64,000 nt of DNA from Gymnopus androsaceus JB14 (taxonomy: Eukaryota; Basidiomycota; Agaricomycetes; Agaricales; Omphalotaceae): the NCBI GenBank assembly GCA_009733575.1, contig ML769403.1, forward strand, positions 348,839 through 412,838. Reading direction: 5' to 3'. A program made the position numbers and the translations under genes. How positions within the stretch are numbered: position 1 is the stretch's first letter; the number at the start of each line of letters is the position of its first letter. The notes below the pieces were generated by a model. That model was not told the DNA's origin, did no database searches, and worked only from the letters and a program-made list of their open reading frames with translations. Of the stretch, positions 32,412 through 43,339 are shown piece by piece.

Positions 32412-33212
32412 TCACATTCTGGAGCCCAAAGTGCTCCAGCATGCATTGGAAGTAGGCGGCTTGAGATATTGTAATGGAACCTGTGTCATCCTGGCAAAGA
32501 CATTTGTCATGACCTCTCCTGCTTCCCACCATTTCCCCAAGTCTCCAATTGCCTTCTTTTTACCATCCTCTGTTGAAGACCCCCCGCACATGTCATCTCC
32601 ATACGTGCTAGTGATGGTGTAATTCCCCCTCTCGCGCTGATAACAGATGCATGGATCTGCTCTCGAGGTGTGGTATCCATCCTCTTTATAGCCTGCAGCC
32701 AGTATGGCCTGCCAGTTGTGACTACCTTGCTTGGTCCCATAAATCGAGTGCTGGAGTTTGCAAATGAGGTGCTCTTCCCCTGGTTTCACAAAGCCCTCAG
32801 GTTGCTTCATGTAGATGTCATGTGTAATCGGGCTATTCAAGAATGCACCTTTGAAGTCAACCTGGAACAGCTTGAAGCCCAAAACGACAATGATCATGAG
32901 GACTAGCCTAAGGGACTCCATACGCGCAACCGTGCCATAGGTCTTGTCATAATCCACACCAAGGATCTGAGTAAAACCCTGGGCCACATAACAAGCTTTG
33001 CCGTGGACAACTTCACCATTCGAGCCCCATTTGATAGCATAAGTCCATTGACCACCCATGAGATTTGCTCCAGCTGGGAGTTCGACTAGCTCCCAAACCT
33101 GCTTTTCCATAAGCAGGTTGTACTTGGCTTGCATTGGCTCAAACCATAAATCTGGCCTCTGCATAGCTTGTTTGTACAATGCTGGTACCCAAAACTCCGA
33201 ATCATTCAACAC
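32412..33212 (-). pseudogene. copia reverse transcriptase region
   Basis: It contains the copia blocks KYNLLMEKQVWELVELP, GQWTYAIKWGSNGEVVHGKA, QVDFKGAFLNSPI and YMKQPEGF. The catalytic box reads TYGDDM, where copia normally has YVDDM, so both Asp residues are kept. The frame starts after stops and ends before the RNase H part, which is in another frame segment. Confidence 0.9.
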
Positions 33213-33776
33213 GAATGCCCAGGGGTTCTGAACAATCAGCGCCAGTGGCTGCTGTTCAGCTGGTAAGTTGTTCGCCCAAGCTTCTCTGTTATTCTTTGCC
33301 TCTCTCTCTCAGTCCTCTGAAGCTTTGGAGTTAATCAGTCTTTACGTGATTTTCCTATCTTGCCTGCTCCTACGTGGCGCTGGAGGGACTGCAGCTTGTG
33401 GTGCTGGTGCTCGTTGTAGTGGAAGTTGTTGGACAGCATCTATGGGAGGATCCGGTATCACTAATGGAGTTGAGTCTGGGGCGGGTCCCTTGGAGTCCAG
33501 GGTCTCAGCAGTTCCAGATTTATTGTTGGGATCAGAGTTGATCTTGACTCCGGTATCTCCGGATGACAGTTCCTCGACATCATCGGGGTTCCTGTCAGGT
33601 TTGCTTCAAGTTTGTTTCAACTCTCCTTCCTCAAACCTCACATCTCTGCTCTCCATGAATGTCTTCGTGCTCGGGATCCAGAGTCAGTACCCTCTGCGTC
33701 CCATGTAACTGACCATTATTCCTTCCACCACCTGTCTTGCCAATTTCCTGCCAGTCCGAATATCTGGAAGTGTCGC

Positions 33777-34727
33777 TCAGCATCTACAGCCAAACAGCCT
33801 CAGGTGCGAGACGTTGTGCCATTTTCTTGTCAAGACCTCAATGGGCATGTTGTCTGGGAACCTCGCGGATGGTACAAAGCTTTCAACATAGCAGAAAGTA
33901 GCTGCACATTCTGTCCAGAAGGAGTGCGGGAGTCCGGATTCGTCTAAGAGGGTCCAAGCGCCTTTGATGACTGTACGGTTTGCCCATTCTGCCATTCCAT
34001 TGGATGCGGACGAATAGGGTGGAACCTTCTCAATAGCTATCCCCCACCCAGCACAGTACTCCCCCATAAGTCTGTTATCCAACTCTTTCCCCCTGTCGAT
34101 CTGTATAGTCTGGATTCTCTGCTTCGTCAAGTTCTCCATCTTGACTCAGTAACAGTGGAATTCTCTAAGGGTTGTCTCGCTGTGTTTATTGGAAAGGAAT
34201 GAGGGCATTTTTACAGTGGACTGACCATCTGTGCACAATATCATGTATGATGCCCCTCCTTTGCTCTGGGTACGTGTCTGCCCAAACAAGTCTATGTGCA
34301 CATGCTCTAATACCTCCCTTTCATGTTCCAGCTGTTTGTCAAACGGTCTGCGTGTGGCTTTGCCGTACAGACACACTTTGCACATCCCATAAACTTCCTT
34401 CGACGTTATCCTCAGGCCATTGACGAGGTTTCTATTTGCCATGCGTAGGATTCTAGGTACAGCAACATGGCCTAGCCTGCGGTGCCAGGTGAGTATATTG
34501 ACTCCCTTCTCCTGAGATCAAGCTGAGTAGGTGTTTGTAGCATCTGTAGGTGTATTCAGCACATCCACCTTGTACATCCTCCCTTTTCCTACACCCACCA
34601 TCACCGTATTCCCTTCTTTTATTGACACGGTCAACATTCCATTTCCCCACTTGCCTGAGTACCCTCTCCCGTCCAATGTCGAGAGGGATATGAGGTTTTG
34701 TCCAAACTCCAGCGTGTGTTTCACGTT
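33777..34727 (-). pseudogene. copia pre-integrase and integrase region
   Basis: Reading down the minus strand, TLEFGQNLISLSTLDGRGYS is followed, after a TGA near 34519, by the zinc-binding pre-integrase block (WHRRLGH...CKVCLYGK) and the integrase core (HIDLFGQ with the first Asp, ILCTDGQS with the second, SSASNGMAEWANRT with the Glu). Stops near 34519 and 34146 break the frame. The upstream end joins the gag-protease frame exactly once the inserted element is removed. Confidence 0.85.
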
Positions 34728-35018
34728 CTGGAGTCACCTGTAGCAGCTACCTGATCACATCAGCCTTGGTGAACTACCCAAAGTCTCATGTGATCAGCAA
34801 GGGTAGTTGCCCAAGGCCCTGGATATAGGGCAGCTGGCAGAGATACAATCCCTTGGGCATTTGCCCAAGGGGATCATCTGGCATATTTGTCAACGCTGAT
34901 AAACCGGACCATTGCAAGTAAATCATTATCAATTACCATCCTCTGTGATGATACGGATGGGCTGGACTCCTTACGGATCTGGCCCAGGAAGGTGCTTGAC
35001 CTGAGTAATATATTGGTA

Positions 35019-35963
35019 CAGTTGAGGACAATCAAAGTCAACAAATGTAGTAGCTGCTGATCCCGAGTTTTTTGTGCCAAAATAAATACAGAATCAAACT
35101 CAGAAAGACAAAATACATCCAAAAAAGCACCTCCGAAGTTTTTCCCACGACGTTTTTGGAACGGCCAATTTTTTGGCCGATTTCAACAAAATTTTTTGCT
35201 GTATCTACCTAAGAGGGATGTACAATTGCATCCAAATGCATCATAGCACTTGCAGAAACTGATCAATGCTGTTTCTGCTTTCGAACTGCCCATTCCGCTG
35301 CCTTCCCTGACAATCCCAAGCGATAAGCACTCATCCATTGAAATGAGCAATTAATGAAACAACATATCACGTCCAAACCACCTGGCAAAGTGTAACTCCT
35401 CTTCATCAATCCAACTGTCTTCATCATCCTCTTCATCATCGGCACTGTTATCGGGATCGGAATAGCCTCTGCTTCTGCAGTTGGAACATTTTCGGTTTCA
35501 GCTGGATCCGATGAGTTTTCAGTTGGTTCAGGTGGCAAAGGAATGTTATGAACATGTCAGGATTGATTATTTAACCCAATAGTATTTCTTTTGCGTTTCA
35601 GAGGACGACCCATCATGAAAATTGTGGGAGGAGCAAGGGCAGCAAAGAGAGCGCACTTAAAATTTCCTTTTTTGGACAATAAAAGTCAACCTTTAGATAC
35701 ATTTATTTAAGTGAGAATCATGACCAGAGTAATGAAAGGAGCATTTTCTGTATTTTCCCTCTTTTTTAGCAATTTTTTTTTACCAGTGTGGCCAATTTTT
35801 GAGGGTCAAAAGGTCGAAATTGACTTTGAGGGAAATTGGCTCATTACAATCTTTCTTTTAGGTCCTAAAGAGTGTGTTTAAATGTTTTCCAAGCTATTTA
35901 CTTAAGTCTGTAAGCCTACAAAACTCAACCAAAATATTGGTCAAGTTTGATTGTCCTCAACTG
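35019..35963. mobile_element. 945-bp Tc1/mariner-like non-autonomous element
   Basis: CAGTTGAGGACAATCAAA at the left and its exact complement at the right define 18-bp terminal repeats, each flanked by TA (35017-35018 and 35964-35965), the mariner target duplication. The interior has one minus-strand frame (35263-35538) with an acidic N-terminus and a basic end that could be the tail of a decayed transposase, but no DDE motif was seen. It is nested in the 7150-bp element, next to the broken end of the P450 fragment. Confidence 0.85.
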
Positions 35964-36399
35964 TAGCATGAGGATTAGAACTCTCAGCGCTTCTGATATC
36001 AATCTCGTGATCTATGCATAGAAATGGGACGCGTTAACATGTTCGCCATTTGACCAATACATACTATGGGGTGTAATTGATCTATCATACCTACTTCATG
36101 AGTACATAATAATAAATAGTAAATATATATTTTTATATATAAATATAAGAGCAATGGTGCGATACTGTCTGGAGCTCCTCCAATGGTGAATTGTGTTAAA
36201 TCTTTAGTGAAGATGCGTTTCATTCACTTTTTTTTTGAAGCGCTTCAAGAATAGGAAAGTAAGAGGACTTGGAAAGCTATAAACAGGCATGTAGTTGGTG
36301 AAAAGTATTGAAGAGAGAGGAACATATGAAGTTGAAGAAAGATAAAAAGTGAAAACAATGAAAGAAACCGAGTTTGGGAAAAGGAAAAGGTTGTTTAGT

Positions 36400-37573
36400 G
36401 GAAGTGAAGAAGGGAATATTGTAATAAATACATACCTGATTGTGCTGGCAGTTGTGTCTGAGCCTGCACCAAACATACTCCCAGCGAGATACGCTATCTT
36501 GTTGTCAGATAGTCCCAGTGAAGGCTGCCGTTCAATAAGATATTTTCCAAAACAAGCAGGAACCTCTTCTTTGCGTCCCTAGAGATATCATTGGATTGGA
36601 CCTTTATCAACATCAATAACAGAACACAGACCATACTTTCTCTAACTCCTTGAAGTTGGCCTTTGAATAGCCCAAGCTCCTCCTTGTGTCCAATCTTGAG
36701 CTCATTCAGATACCTGGGAACGTACTTCAAGAGAGGAAAAATGTCGACTTTCCATGCACCGGGTTGCCTGTTGTAACCAATGTGGGTAAGGCAGCGGTTC
36801 AAAGCCTGGATTGCAGGATCTTCATAACCGAGAGGAACCTCACCATAGGCCAGGGCCATGATGACAGCAGCAGCGTATCGTCGAGCATGATCTTGAGGTC
36901 GGGTAGAAGTTGCTGGACTTGGTGTTGTGCTTGTCAATGATATCCAGCATGTGTCACGCAGTCTGTGTTTGAACCGGGTGGTATGAGACAACAATTTTGG
37001 GCTGTAGACACGACTGCAATGCTTTCCGAAGCTTCTTGAATCTCTCACCACTCCTGATTAACAAGACCCTCAGATCGCCACTCAGAGTCTCTCCTGCAGC
37101 AATGGAAGTAGGTCAGTCAACGAGGTCAGCGCCGTGCTTTTCCATGATTTCAACAGCTGCTTGATGCCGACTGATGATGATTGTCCGTTTCTCTCCTAGA
37201 CCTGTGAACAAATAGTAAGAACAAGCACAAATGAGAAGTTGAAGATGTACCTGGAATACCCTGTCTTAGGGAGAACACTGGTCCATATTCTGGTGTCCAT
37301 AGTTTGAATCGGCGATTACAGCTAGATGATTGTTCAATCGAGTCAAAACATCGCAGTGTCGTGTGAGGAGAAGGAGCAGGGTTATTTGCCAATTGAGCAA
37401 TTGAAAGACATAAACATAACGGATGCTCACAATGAAGGTTCGTAGCTGTTACCCCAAATACTATCAGCGGGAGGACCAGGAGGCAAAGGGAGACTGGTGC
37501 TCACTCTAACACGCTTGCTGATGATGTAGGCAAGAATGCAGGTCCCGATGAGGGCGATAAATTCGAGAATCAT
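36400..37573 (-). pseudogene. Cytochrome P450 fragment (N-terminal two thirds)
   Basis: The ATG at 37573 opens an N-terminal membrane anchor followed by the proline hinge LPLPPGPPADSIWGNSY. Later exons encode YGPVFSLRQG, TIIISRHQAAVEIMEKHGADLVD, SGERFKKLRKALQ, ARRYAAAVIMALAYGE, FPLLKYVPRYL and the I-helix AGSMFGAGSDTTAST (about 36430-36490), the oxygen-activation helix. The exons fit GT-AG introns. A TGA at 37113-37115 stands where relatives have the Arg of VDRP (CGA to TGA). The K-helix ExxR and heme loop FxxGxxxC are absent: homology ends near 36400. It resembles the O-methylsterigmatocystin-oxidoreductase-like clade of Agaricomycete P450s. The piece cannot bind heme. Confidence 0.85.
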
Positions 37574-40500
37574 ACTTGATGTGTTGGAGTTAGATAGTGT
37601 TTTTGACTATCCCGGAATAATGACATACTTTTGAGATATTTCTGTTTTGCCCTTATACAGCAGTCCTTTGCTTCCTGGCAAGTCATCTTATCTTGAATGT
37701 ATCTTTGCAGTTGTATGCGCGCCTGCGCGTGGTGCCCGTTTGTAACTTGCCAAGGAGGCGAAGTTAAGGTGTAGTTGCAAAGAAACTATTTGCGTGGAAA
37801 GGCAGCAGTATGCGCTGTGGATATGAAAGAGTAAGGGCCATGTGATAGCGTGTCCGACAGACATGAATCAGATTTGAAGCAAGGAATAGCATTTGGGCAA
37901 GACAGGAAGTTGCAGGGAAGTGGAGTCATCTGAGGGTCCATGGATAACCTAACTGCCCTATAAAGTCATTGAAGACGTTGGCAGCAACTGCAAGGATATT
38001 CTGAACTTGGATTTTGCACATGCTCAAGAAGAAAAAAGCCACACCATTCCCATCCGCACCCCAAACTTGAAGGAACTTGCAAGATATTGGAAGAAGGTAA
38101 AAGCACCGAGGTTCAGCTTTCTTATCAGAAGCATCATTCAAGGAAAGATTGCACTCTGAAAAAGTCAGTGGAACTACCCTAGACATGGTCAATGTGAAAA
38201 ACAGTGGCATTAACTGACGAAGCTCTCAGTTGGCTCACAACCAGCTCCTAATTCAAGGCATTGAAAGCGGGAATAGTCAGTCAGATTGCAGTGTAAAGCT
38301 AGTTGATATTTCATCCTACATATCTCTGCATGGCCGCCTTTCTAGCGCAGCAGATTAGTAAACAACAATCTGATGAACAGATGAATTTGCACACCAGTTC
38401 TGCTGTTGGATGGTATTCTTCCACTGCATTGACTTTGGTCAGGGACATGTATCGAAACAATAAAATCCCTTCCAAAAGAAAGCTTGCTTGCATCCAGCAA
38501 TGGTAAAGGATCGCTTTGACTTCTTCAACCTTCTTAGAGTTCAGTGACTAATAGAGAATAAGAGTTGGATTTGAAGGATGAATGGCTGAAATCTGACATT
38601 GCTGAAAGCAGATTTAAACAAACTATGCGACGAACCGATGAATTTTTGAGTGATAATCTGTCATGTCAAATGAACATTGAGAGCAAAGTTGAATGTTGAA
38701 CCGTGAGATCGCAAAAGAATCACGTTCGGAAACACAGTCCATAGGCACCTAACAAGCATTCCTTTCGAGCTCGTTGTTCAAAATGATGTTCTCAAGCAGT
38801 AAGATGATATTAGATACCATCCGGACCCACCAGGATTGAATTTATTTAGTCTCTGATATTCCAAAAGCTCATTTAACGAACAAAATACCCTTGATAGTAA
38901 GTAGTTTGTTTTGGTAAGGATGCCCCTGACGCTTTTGAATATCACCACAGGTGGCTTGTCTGCTCAATTAACAACGCTCTGGGCTGTTATACACTCGATT
39001 TTGATGTTCACCAGGAGTAAATACACTGTAAGTACATCATACGACAAGATCTCATTCATTGTACAATGATATAATTCTCGATACTGTTTAATGTGCCTTT
39101 GGTATACTAACTTTACTTGAAAGTAAGTAAAAGAGTGTCCAGTTAGTTTGACTAATCTGAATGGTTTCAATTTTACTCCTTATGTGTATAGAGTACCCAA
39201 TATCCCGTTCCGAAAATTTGAGGGCAATATCTCAATTTTCACATTGTCAAGCTCACTGTTACACAGTGAACTGAAGTTGTGATACATACATATTTTTGCA
39301 ATGTAATTGTACTACGGGGTATTTTGATTGCACTTTGATGCAGTTTTCACTCAAAATATGCGATATACTAGTAGAAGCAATATCCGGTGGGTCTGAGACC
39401 TATCCAACACCATCTTTGTACTTTGTGAGCTATGCTAGACAAGTGCTAAACAATGACCATCAACAAAGCGCCTGTTGCCCAACACATTCTCACGCTACCT
39501 TCTTGCTTTTGTTCAGTGACAACTTCTACTACTCTCTGGGTCAAAACTCCTCCAATTCTTGGCTCAGCAACCCCCGCCTCCTTGACCCTACGAACCGTCC
39601 TCTCCTCGAACCAGCCAATGGCCCAGCTCTCCAACTAAAGAGAAAAATATCTGAACCGGTAAACCACCTACGGACATTCGACGGTGTGAGGGGGAGTAAA
39701 GATTGGTGACTTGCAAGTGATGGATGTAACCTCGTAGTTCACCAAGGTGCATATTTTAAGAATGATCTGTGCTAAAACAAGCTCAGCGAAAGAACATAGA
39801 TTGTTTCAGAGTTTCTTACATTCCCAAGGGCCAATGGCTCTGTCGAAAGTGTACTGTTTCTCCGGAGAATCCTGTTGTCTGTGTATTCATCATGTCAGTT
39901 GCTCATGAATCAATCCAGTCTTGCATACTACAACTACGGCTGTGACAAGCTCAAAGGCAGATACAACCACTTCAGCTAAAACGACTATGCGGGACTCCCT
40001 AACAACCTCAACCATGTCGAATACTGCTTCTGCTATGATTTCTTTGACCAGCTCTTCGACTACCTTGTCCAGCACTACTTCTTTTACCACAAGCTGCTGC
40101 TGTGTGTATCGTTTGATGTAGTAAATCAATCCCAGTGTGTCCGGATGGTATAGAGTTCTATCTCATACCTTGAGAGTGTTGTTTGGAACAACAAACCCGA
40201 AAGGAAGGCCTACAGACCGCATTTCCAAACATGATTTGTTGGTCACTCTTGATGTTCATTCCCTCCATCCAAGATCCTTCCAAACCTCTTCAGGCCCATG
40301 GTATGTCTTTTTTTTGTTTGGTTATTTTGATTAGAAGTTTCTTACTTGGCTATAGAGTCACTTTTCTGCGCTCTACTGGAGTTATGCAAGTACAATTCCA
40401 ACCAACTCTCCTATGGATGGAAAGGTTGAAGGATATGGAGTGTGCAGGTTGCTCTCTGAGGGAAAGTAGAGTCCACTGGTCTTCATAGGGGTCGCGTTCT

Positions 40501-40732
40501 TTATAAGAGGGCTAGAGGTGATACGGTTACAAAGAGCTCGCAGGGAGAGCTCATGGCTATGGTATGTACTTGAGCTGTTGATCATTCCATTTGACTCATT
40601 TCGTTGTAAAGCTTCTTAATTGATTCCATCCACTCGATCCAAGGTTGCTCACGTTTTATTTACACCCATGCACACCCAGGCATAAATTAACATATTGGTG
40701 CGTGTCAAGTTTTCAAAACTTTACAGAAGCTC
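37574..40732. other. Unassigned interior of the 7.15-kb element
   Basis: Frames at 37926-38210 (minus), 38303-38506 (plus), 39446-39634 (minus) and 40183-40488 (plus) look exon-like in composition, but none carries a motif I can name. Thr/Ser-rich frames at 39921-40121 reflect low complexity. These could be further captured fragments. Confidence 0.3.
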
Positions 40733-41230
40733 ATGATACTCCTTCAGTGCAACCTGGAGGTAGAGTCGAAAACATTGTCATGGGTATCTTTCCCCAACGA
40801 CAAATGTCTGGCTGGTGAATTGCCTCCGGGGATTCTCACCCATGCCAAGTTCAGGGAGCTCAACGTGGGCCTCTTCAAGAAGACTATGATGCCTGTGGAG
40901 CAGGTTCTTGAGGATGCAAATATCAAGAAGGATGACACTGACAAGGTATGTTTCCCTATTAATGTTTCTTTCTTTCTTTTCTTTTTCAAAATACCAACTG
41001 ATAGTCCTTGTCCTCATGCTCCCAAGGTCAACAGCTTCTCAATTAATGTTTTGGGGCCAAAGAGCCTTCCCAGAGTATCAACCACGATGAGGCTATTGTT
41101 TATGGTGCCAATAGGGTGGTATTCTCTCTGGAAGGAACTGCGGATGTTGTCCTTGTCCACCCTCTCATCATGATCGGGCTTATCCCTTGTACCATCACCA
41201 TTTCTTCCTACCGGGAAATCTCAAATATGA
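40733..41230 (+). pseudogene. Hsp70 nucleotide-binding-domain fragment
   Basis: The frame at about 40840-40945 encodes [20 protein letters not shown] then [15 protein letters not shown], the conserved stretch of Hsp70 just before the IVLVGGS motif. After an intron-like gap (40946-41026) the coding resumes with degenerate sequence that in a shifted frame reads [13 protein letters not shown], the Hsp70 block after the GGSTRIP motif. The VGGSTRIP block itself is missing or destroyed. Only about 100 of some 640 residues remain, so it is a relic carried by the surrounding element. Confidence 0.8.
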
Positions 41231-41504
41231 GTTTAATTGTCTTTTTTGTGAAATAATTTCTGACATTCATTCTCCAATTCCTGCATGGAATTACCTCAAA
41301 AAATTAGACCAAGCCAGTAGATTGGTTGTCAGTGGCAGTCAAGAAGCTGAATGAATAGCAAAAGCACTCCATGATTTTGAGAGCGCAGATGGGCCGGAGT
41401 GATAATATATATATTATGTTATATTATATTAAATCATATCATCTATGGGAAATATAGATTATCTTGGGCATATGTGCCAGTCAGTTCACTATAGAGTATC
41501 TAAT

Positions 41505-41590
41505 GTCTTGGTGAAGTGGTCTGACTGGTCTAATTTGGTGCTAAAGTCGCCCAATTACTAGTGGTCTCATGTTTGATCCTTGGTCTAAAT
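41505..41590 (+). other. tRNA-like block with A- and B-box resemblance
   Basis: TGGTGAAGTGG at about 41509-41519 resembles an A box, and ATGTTTGATCC about 50 bases on resembles a B box with one C-to-T change. It may be the head of a tRNA-derived SINE or chance; no complete acceptor stem was found. Confidence 0.25.
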
Positions 41591-41893
41591 CTTAAACAAT
41601 GTTTTTACCAGGACCAGGCCTCCCAGATGGGTGGCTGGGTCCGGTGATCTCAGTGTTGGTGGTTCAACCTAGATTGTCCCAATTGGGAATAGATTACTTT
41701 AATCTATATCTACAACCAGTAGATTAGGCCCATTGTAATTGGTAATGTGGACCATTGGGGAACTGCCCAAGATATTAAATTAAGGGATTTAGCCTATATC
41801 TGAGTGCTTGAGCAATTCCCCTTGCTGATCACATCAGACCTTGGGTTATTCCCCAAGCTGATGTGATTGCTAGCTGCTATAGCTGCTGGAGTC

Positions 41894-43214
41894 GGATAAG
41901 CCTCTTATTACCATTGACATGGGTGGTGAATTCTACTGTCCCTATCCCCTTTATACGGAACTTACCTTCTGCTCCAGCCACGGCGCTCTCAGTAACTTCC
42001 CGGTAGTCCACAAACTGGTCTCGATTGACCCAGCAATGGTCGGTGGCTCCCGAGTCAATGAACGTTCGCAGAGGGACCATCAGAGGCCAATAAAGTAGGG
42101 TTTTATTGGGACAAACGGTACATTCAGACTTAGGCACTAGGTGGGGTACGTCTCTATCTACTCCTCGCACTTGCTGACCATCTTCGTTATTTAGAACGGC
42201 ATTAACCACTCTGGGGGAGATGTCAGGAGGTGTGGGAGAGGAGTGGATATGTTTTGATGTACCCAAGTCTGGCTGTTTTGGGGAACTCATCGACCCAACG
42301 TAAACATCAATGGGTGATGCAGTGGTATTGGGAGATGCCTGGGTACTGCTGTACTTGTCCCTCCAAGACTTCGGAGCCTTTCCTCCAGCTCCCCCACCTT
42401 TTGCCCAGCATCTCTCGATGGTGTGGCCTACTTTGGTAGGGCAGGGTGGATTGGTGCAGATGGGGCGGTTGGAGTTATCACATTTAGCACTAGCTATGAT
42501 CATAGCGGCATGGGCCACCAAATGCTGAGCAAATAAGGCTGCGACTTGCTTCTTGACTGGGTTGTCATCAACGTCTCGATTGCAAACAACTTTGTCAAGG
42601 TAGAGGCGATGGAGGTAAGTGAATGCTTCAGAGCTGAGCATACCAGGGACATTGAGGACGTAGTCTTTCCAGGTGTCTGGCATAGATGCAACAACAATCA
42701 TCCTGAACTGGTAATTGTTGCAGGTCCCCCCAAGATTGTGGAGGGTCTTGAGAAGGTTCTTCATTTTCTTCTCATGATCCTCCATCATACTTGTTTCGGG
42801 GTTGAACTTGTGTTCATGCAAGGTGGTATCTGCAATATGGATGTGCTGTTTGTCCTTAGACTCGTACTTCTTAACGAGGTACTTCCAGGTCTTGTTGGCC
42901 ACAGTGTCCCGTTTGATACCAATTCCGATGGGGTCTGTGCAATTCAGGTAGATGATGGAGGCAACTATACAGTCTTGTTGTACCCATTCTCCCGGAGAGG
43001 GGAATTGGCTATCAATGGAGGAGGTGGTTTGAGCAGCATACAGGTAGGTTGCTGACATTGGTTTGGGGATGGAACCGTCGAGGTATCCCATCAGTCCTTT
43101 AACTTGTACGTTCAGTTCGACACAATCCTTGAAGGCTTGCCAGGTGTCCTGTCCCGATAGCTGTGAAGCTTTGGGGAAGGTTGGGATGTTCAGGAGGTGG
43201 TTTCCTGTCATCAT
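41894..43214 (-). pseudogene. copia gag-protease region
   Basis: The frame starts at ATG 43214 and runs open for about 440 residues. The gag part includes the LTR-copia gag core (WKYLVKKYESKDKQHIHIAD...LHEHKF and MPDTWKDYV). A Cys/His cluster near CTNPPCPTKVGHTIERCWAKGG is a CCHC-like nucleocapsid knuckle. The aspartic protease block is FIDSGATDHCW. The frame ends abruptly in RLIRLQ, where the 7.15-kb element has inserted; the natural continuation is at 34727. Confidence 0.9.
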
Positions 43215-43285
43215 CGGGTTCCTGGTTGAATGAGTTGTCTGATTTACTATTCTTTTAGGCTCGTAGAGACTCCAGTCTCATAATC

Positions 43286-43334
43286 TGTAAAGCAATAAAG
43301 TATCTAAATATATGGTGAGTACATGTATAGTAGT
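43286..43334 (-). repeat. Truncated 5' LTR of the copia element
   Basis: Forty-nine bases match the end of the 3' LTR at 31355-31403 nearly perfectly, beginning TGTAAAGCAATAAAGTATCT. The LTR should continue to higher coordinates but switches at 43335 to unrelated sequence, so it was cut by a later insertion or deletion. Confidence 0.7.
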
Positions 43335-43339
43335 CAATC

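Larger units (their letters stand above)
34736..41885. mobile_element. 7150-bp DNA element carrying P450 and Hsp70 gene fragments
   Basis: The element is flanked by the perfect 8-bp repeat CTGGAGTC (34728-34735 and 41886-41893). Removing it plus one repeat restores the copia frame across RLIRLQ-NVKHTLEFG. The ends form an inverted repeat of about 90-100 bp containing CTRTAGCAGCTA, ATCACATCAGC and TGTGATCAGCAAGGG. Subterminal palindromic motifs of the type CTTGGGnAnTTnCCCAAG recur at both ends. Inside are a P450 fragment, an Hsp70 fragment, a mariner-like insertion and unassigned DNA. No transposase was recognised. An 8-bp duplication fits hAT or KDZ elements; which of these supplied the transposase is unknown. 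Confidence 0.8.
31355..43334 (-). mobile_element. Ty1/copia retrotransposon interrupted by a 7.15-kb DNA element
   Basis: Minus-strand order is 5' LTR remnant (43334-43286), gag-protease (43214 down to 41894), the 7150-bp insertion (41885-34736), pre-integrase and integrase (34727-33777), reverse transcriptase (33212-32412), RNase H (32109-31627), polypurine tract and 3' LTR. Integrase before reverse transcriptase defines copia. Several stop codons and frame changes interrupt the pol part. The 5' LTR is cut at 43334, where unrelated transposon sequence begins. Confidence 0.85.

Noticed and set aside
32412..33212. Reverse transcriptase box YGDD as a sign of a non-copia or telomerase-like enzyme
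   Set aside because: All surrounding blocks are copia-specific, and the gag-protease-integrase-RT-RNase H order fits copia; the Gly is a single-residue variant.
39921..40121. Thr/Ser-rich frame resembling a cell-wall mucin
   Set aside because: Low-complexity sequence in a degenerate element; the opposite strand is equally open, and no signal peptide or GPI signal is present.
34736..41885. Interpretation that the P450 and Hsp70 lie in normal host DNA between two separate copia remnants
   Set aside because: The copia frame joins exactly across the 8-bp duplication when the interval is removed, so the interval is an insertion.
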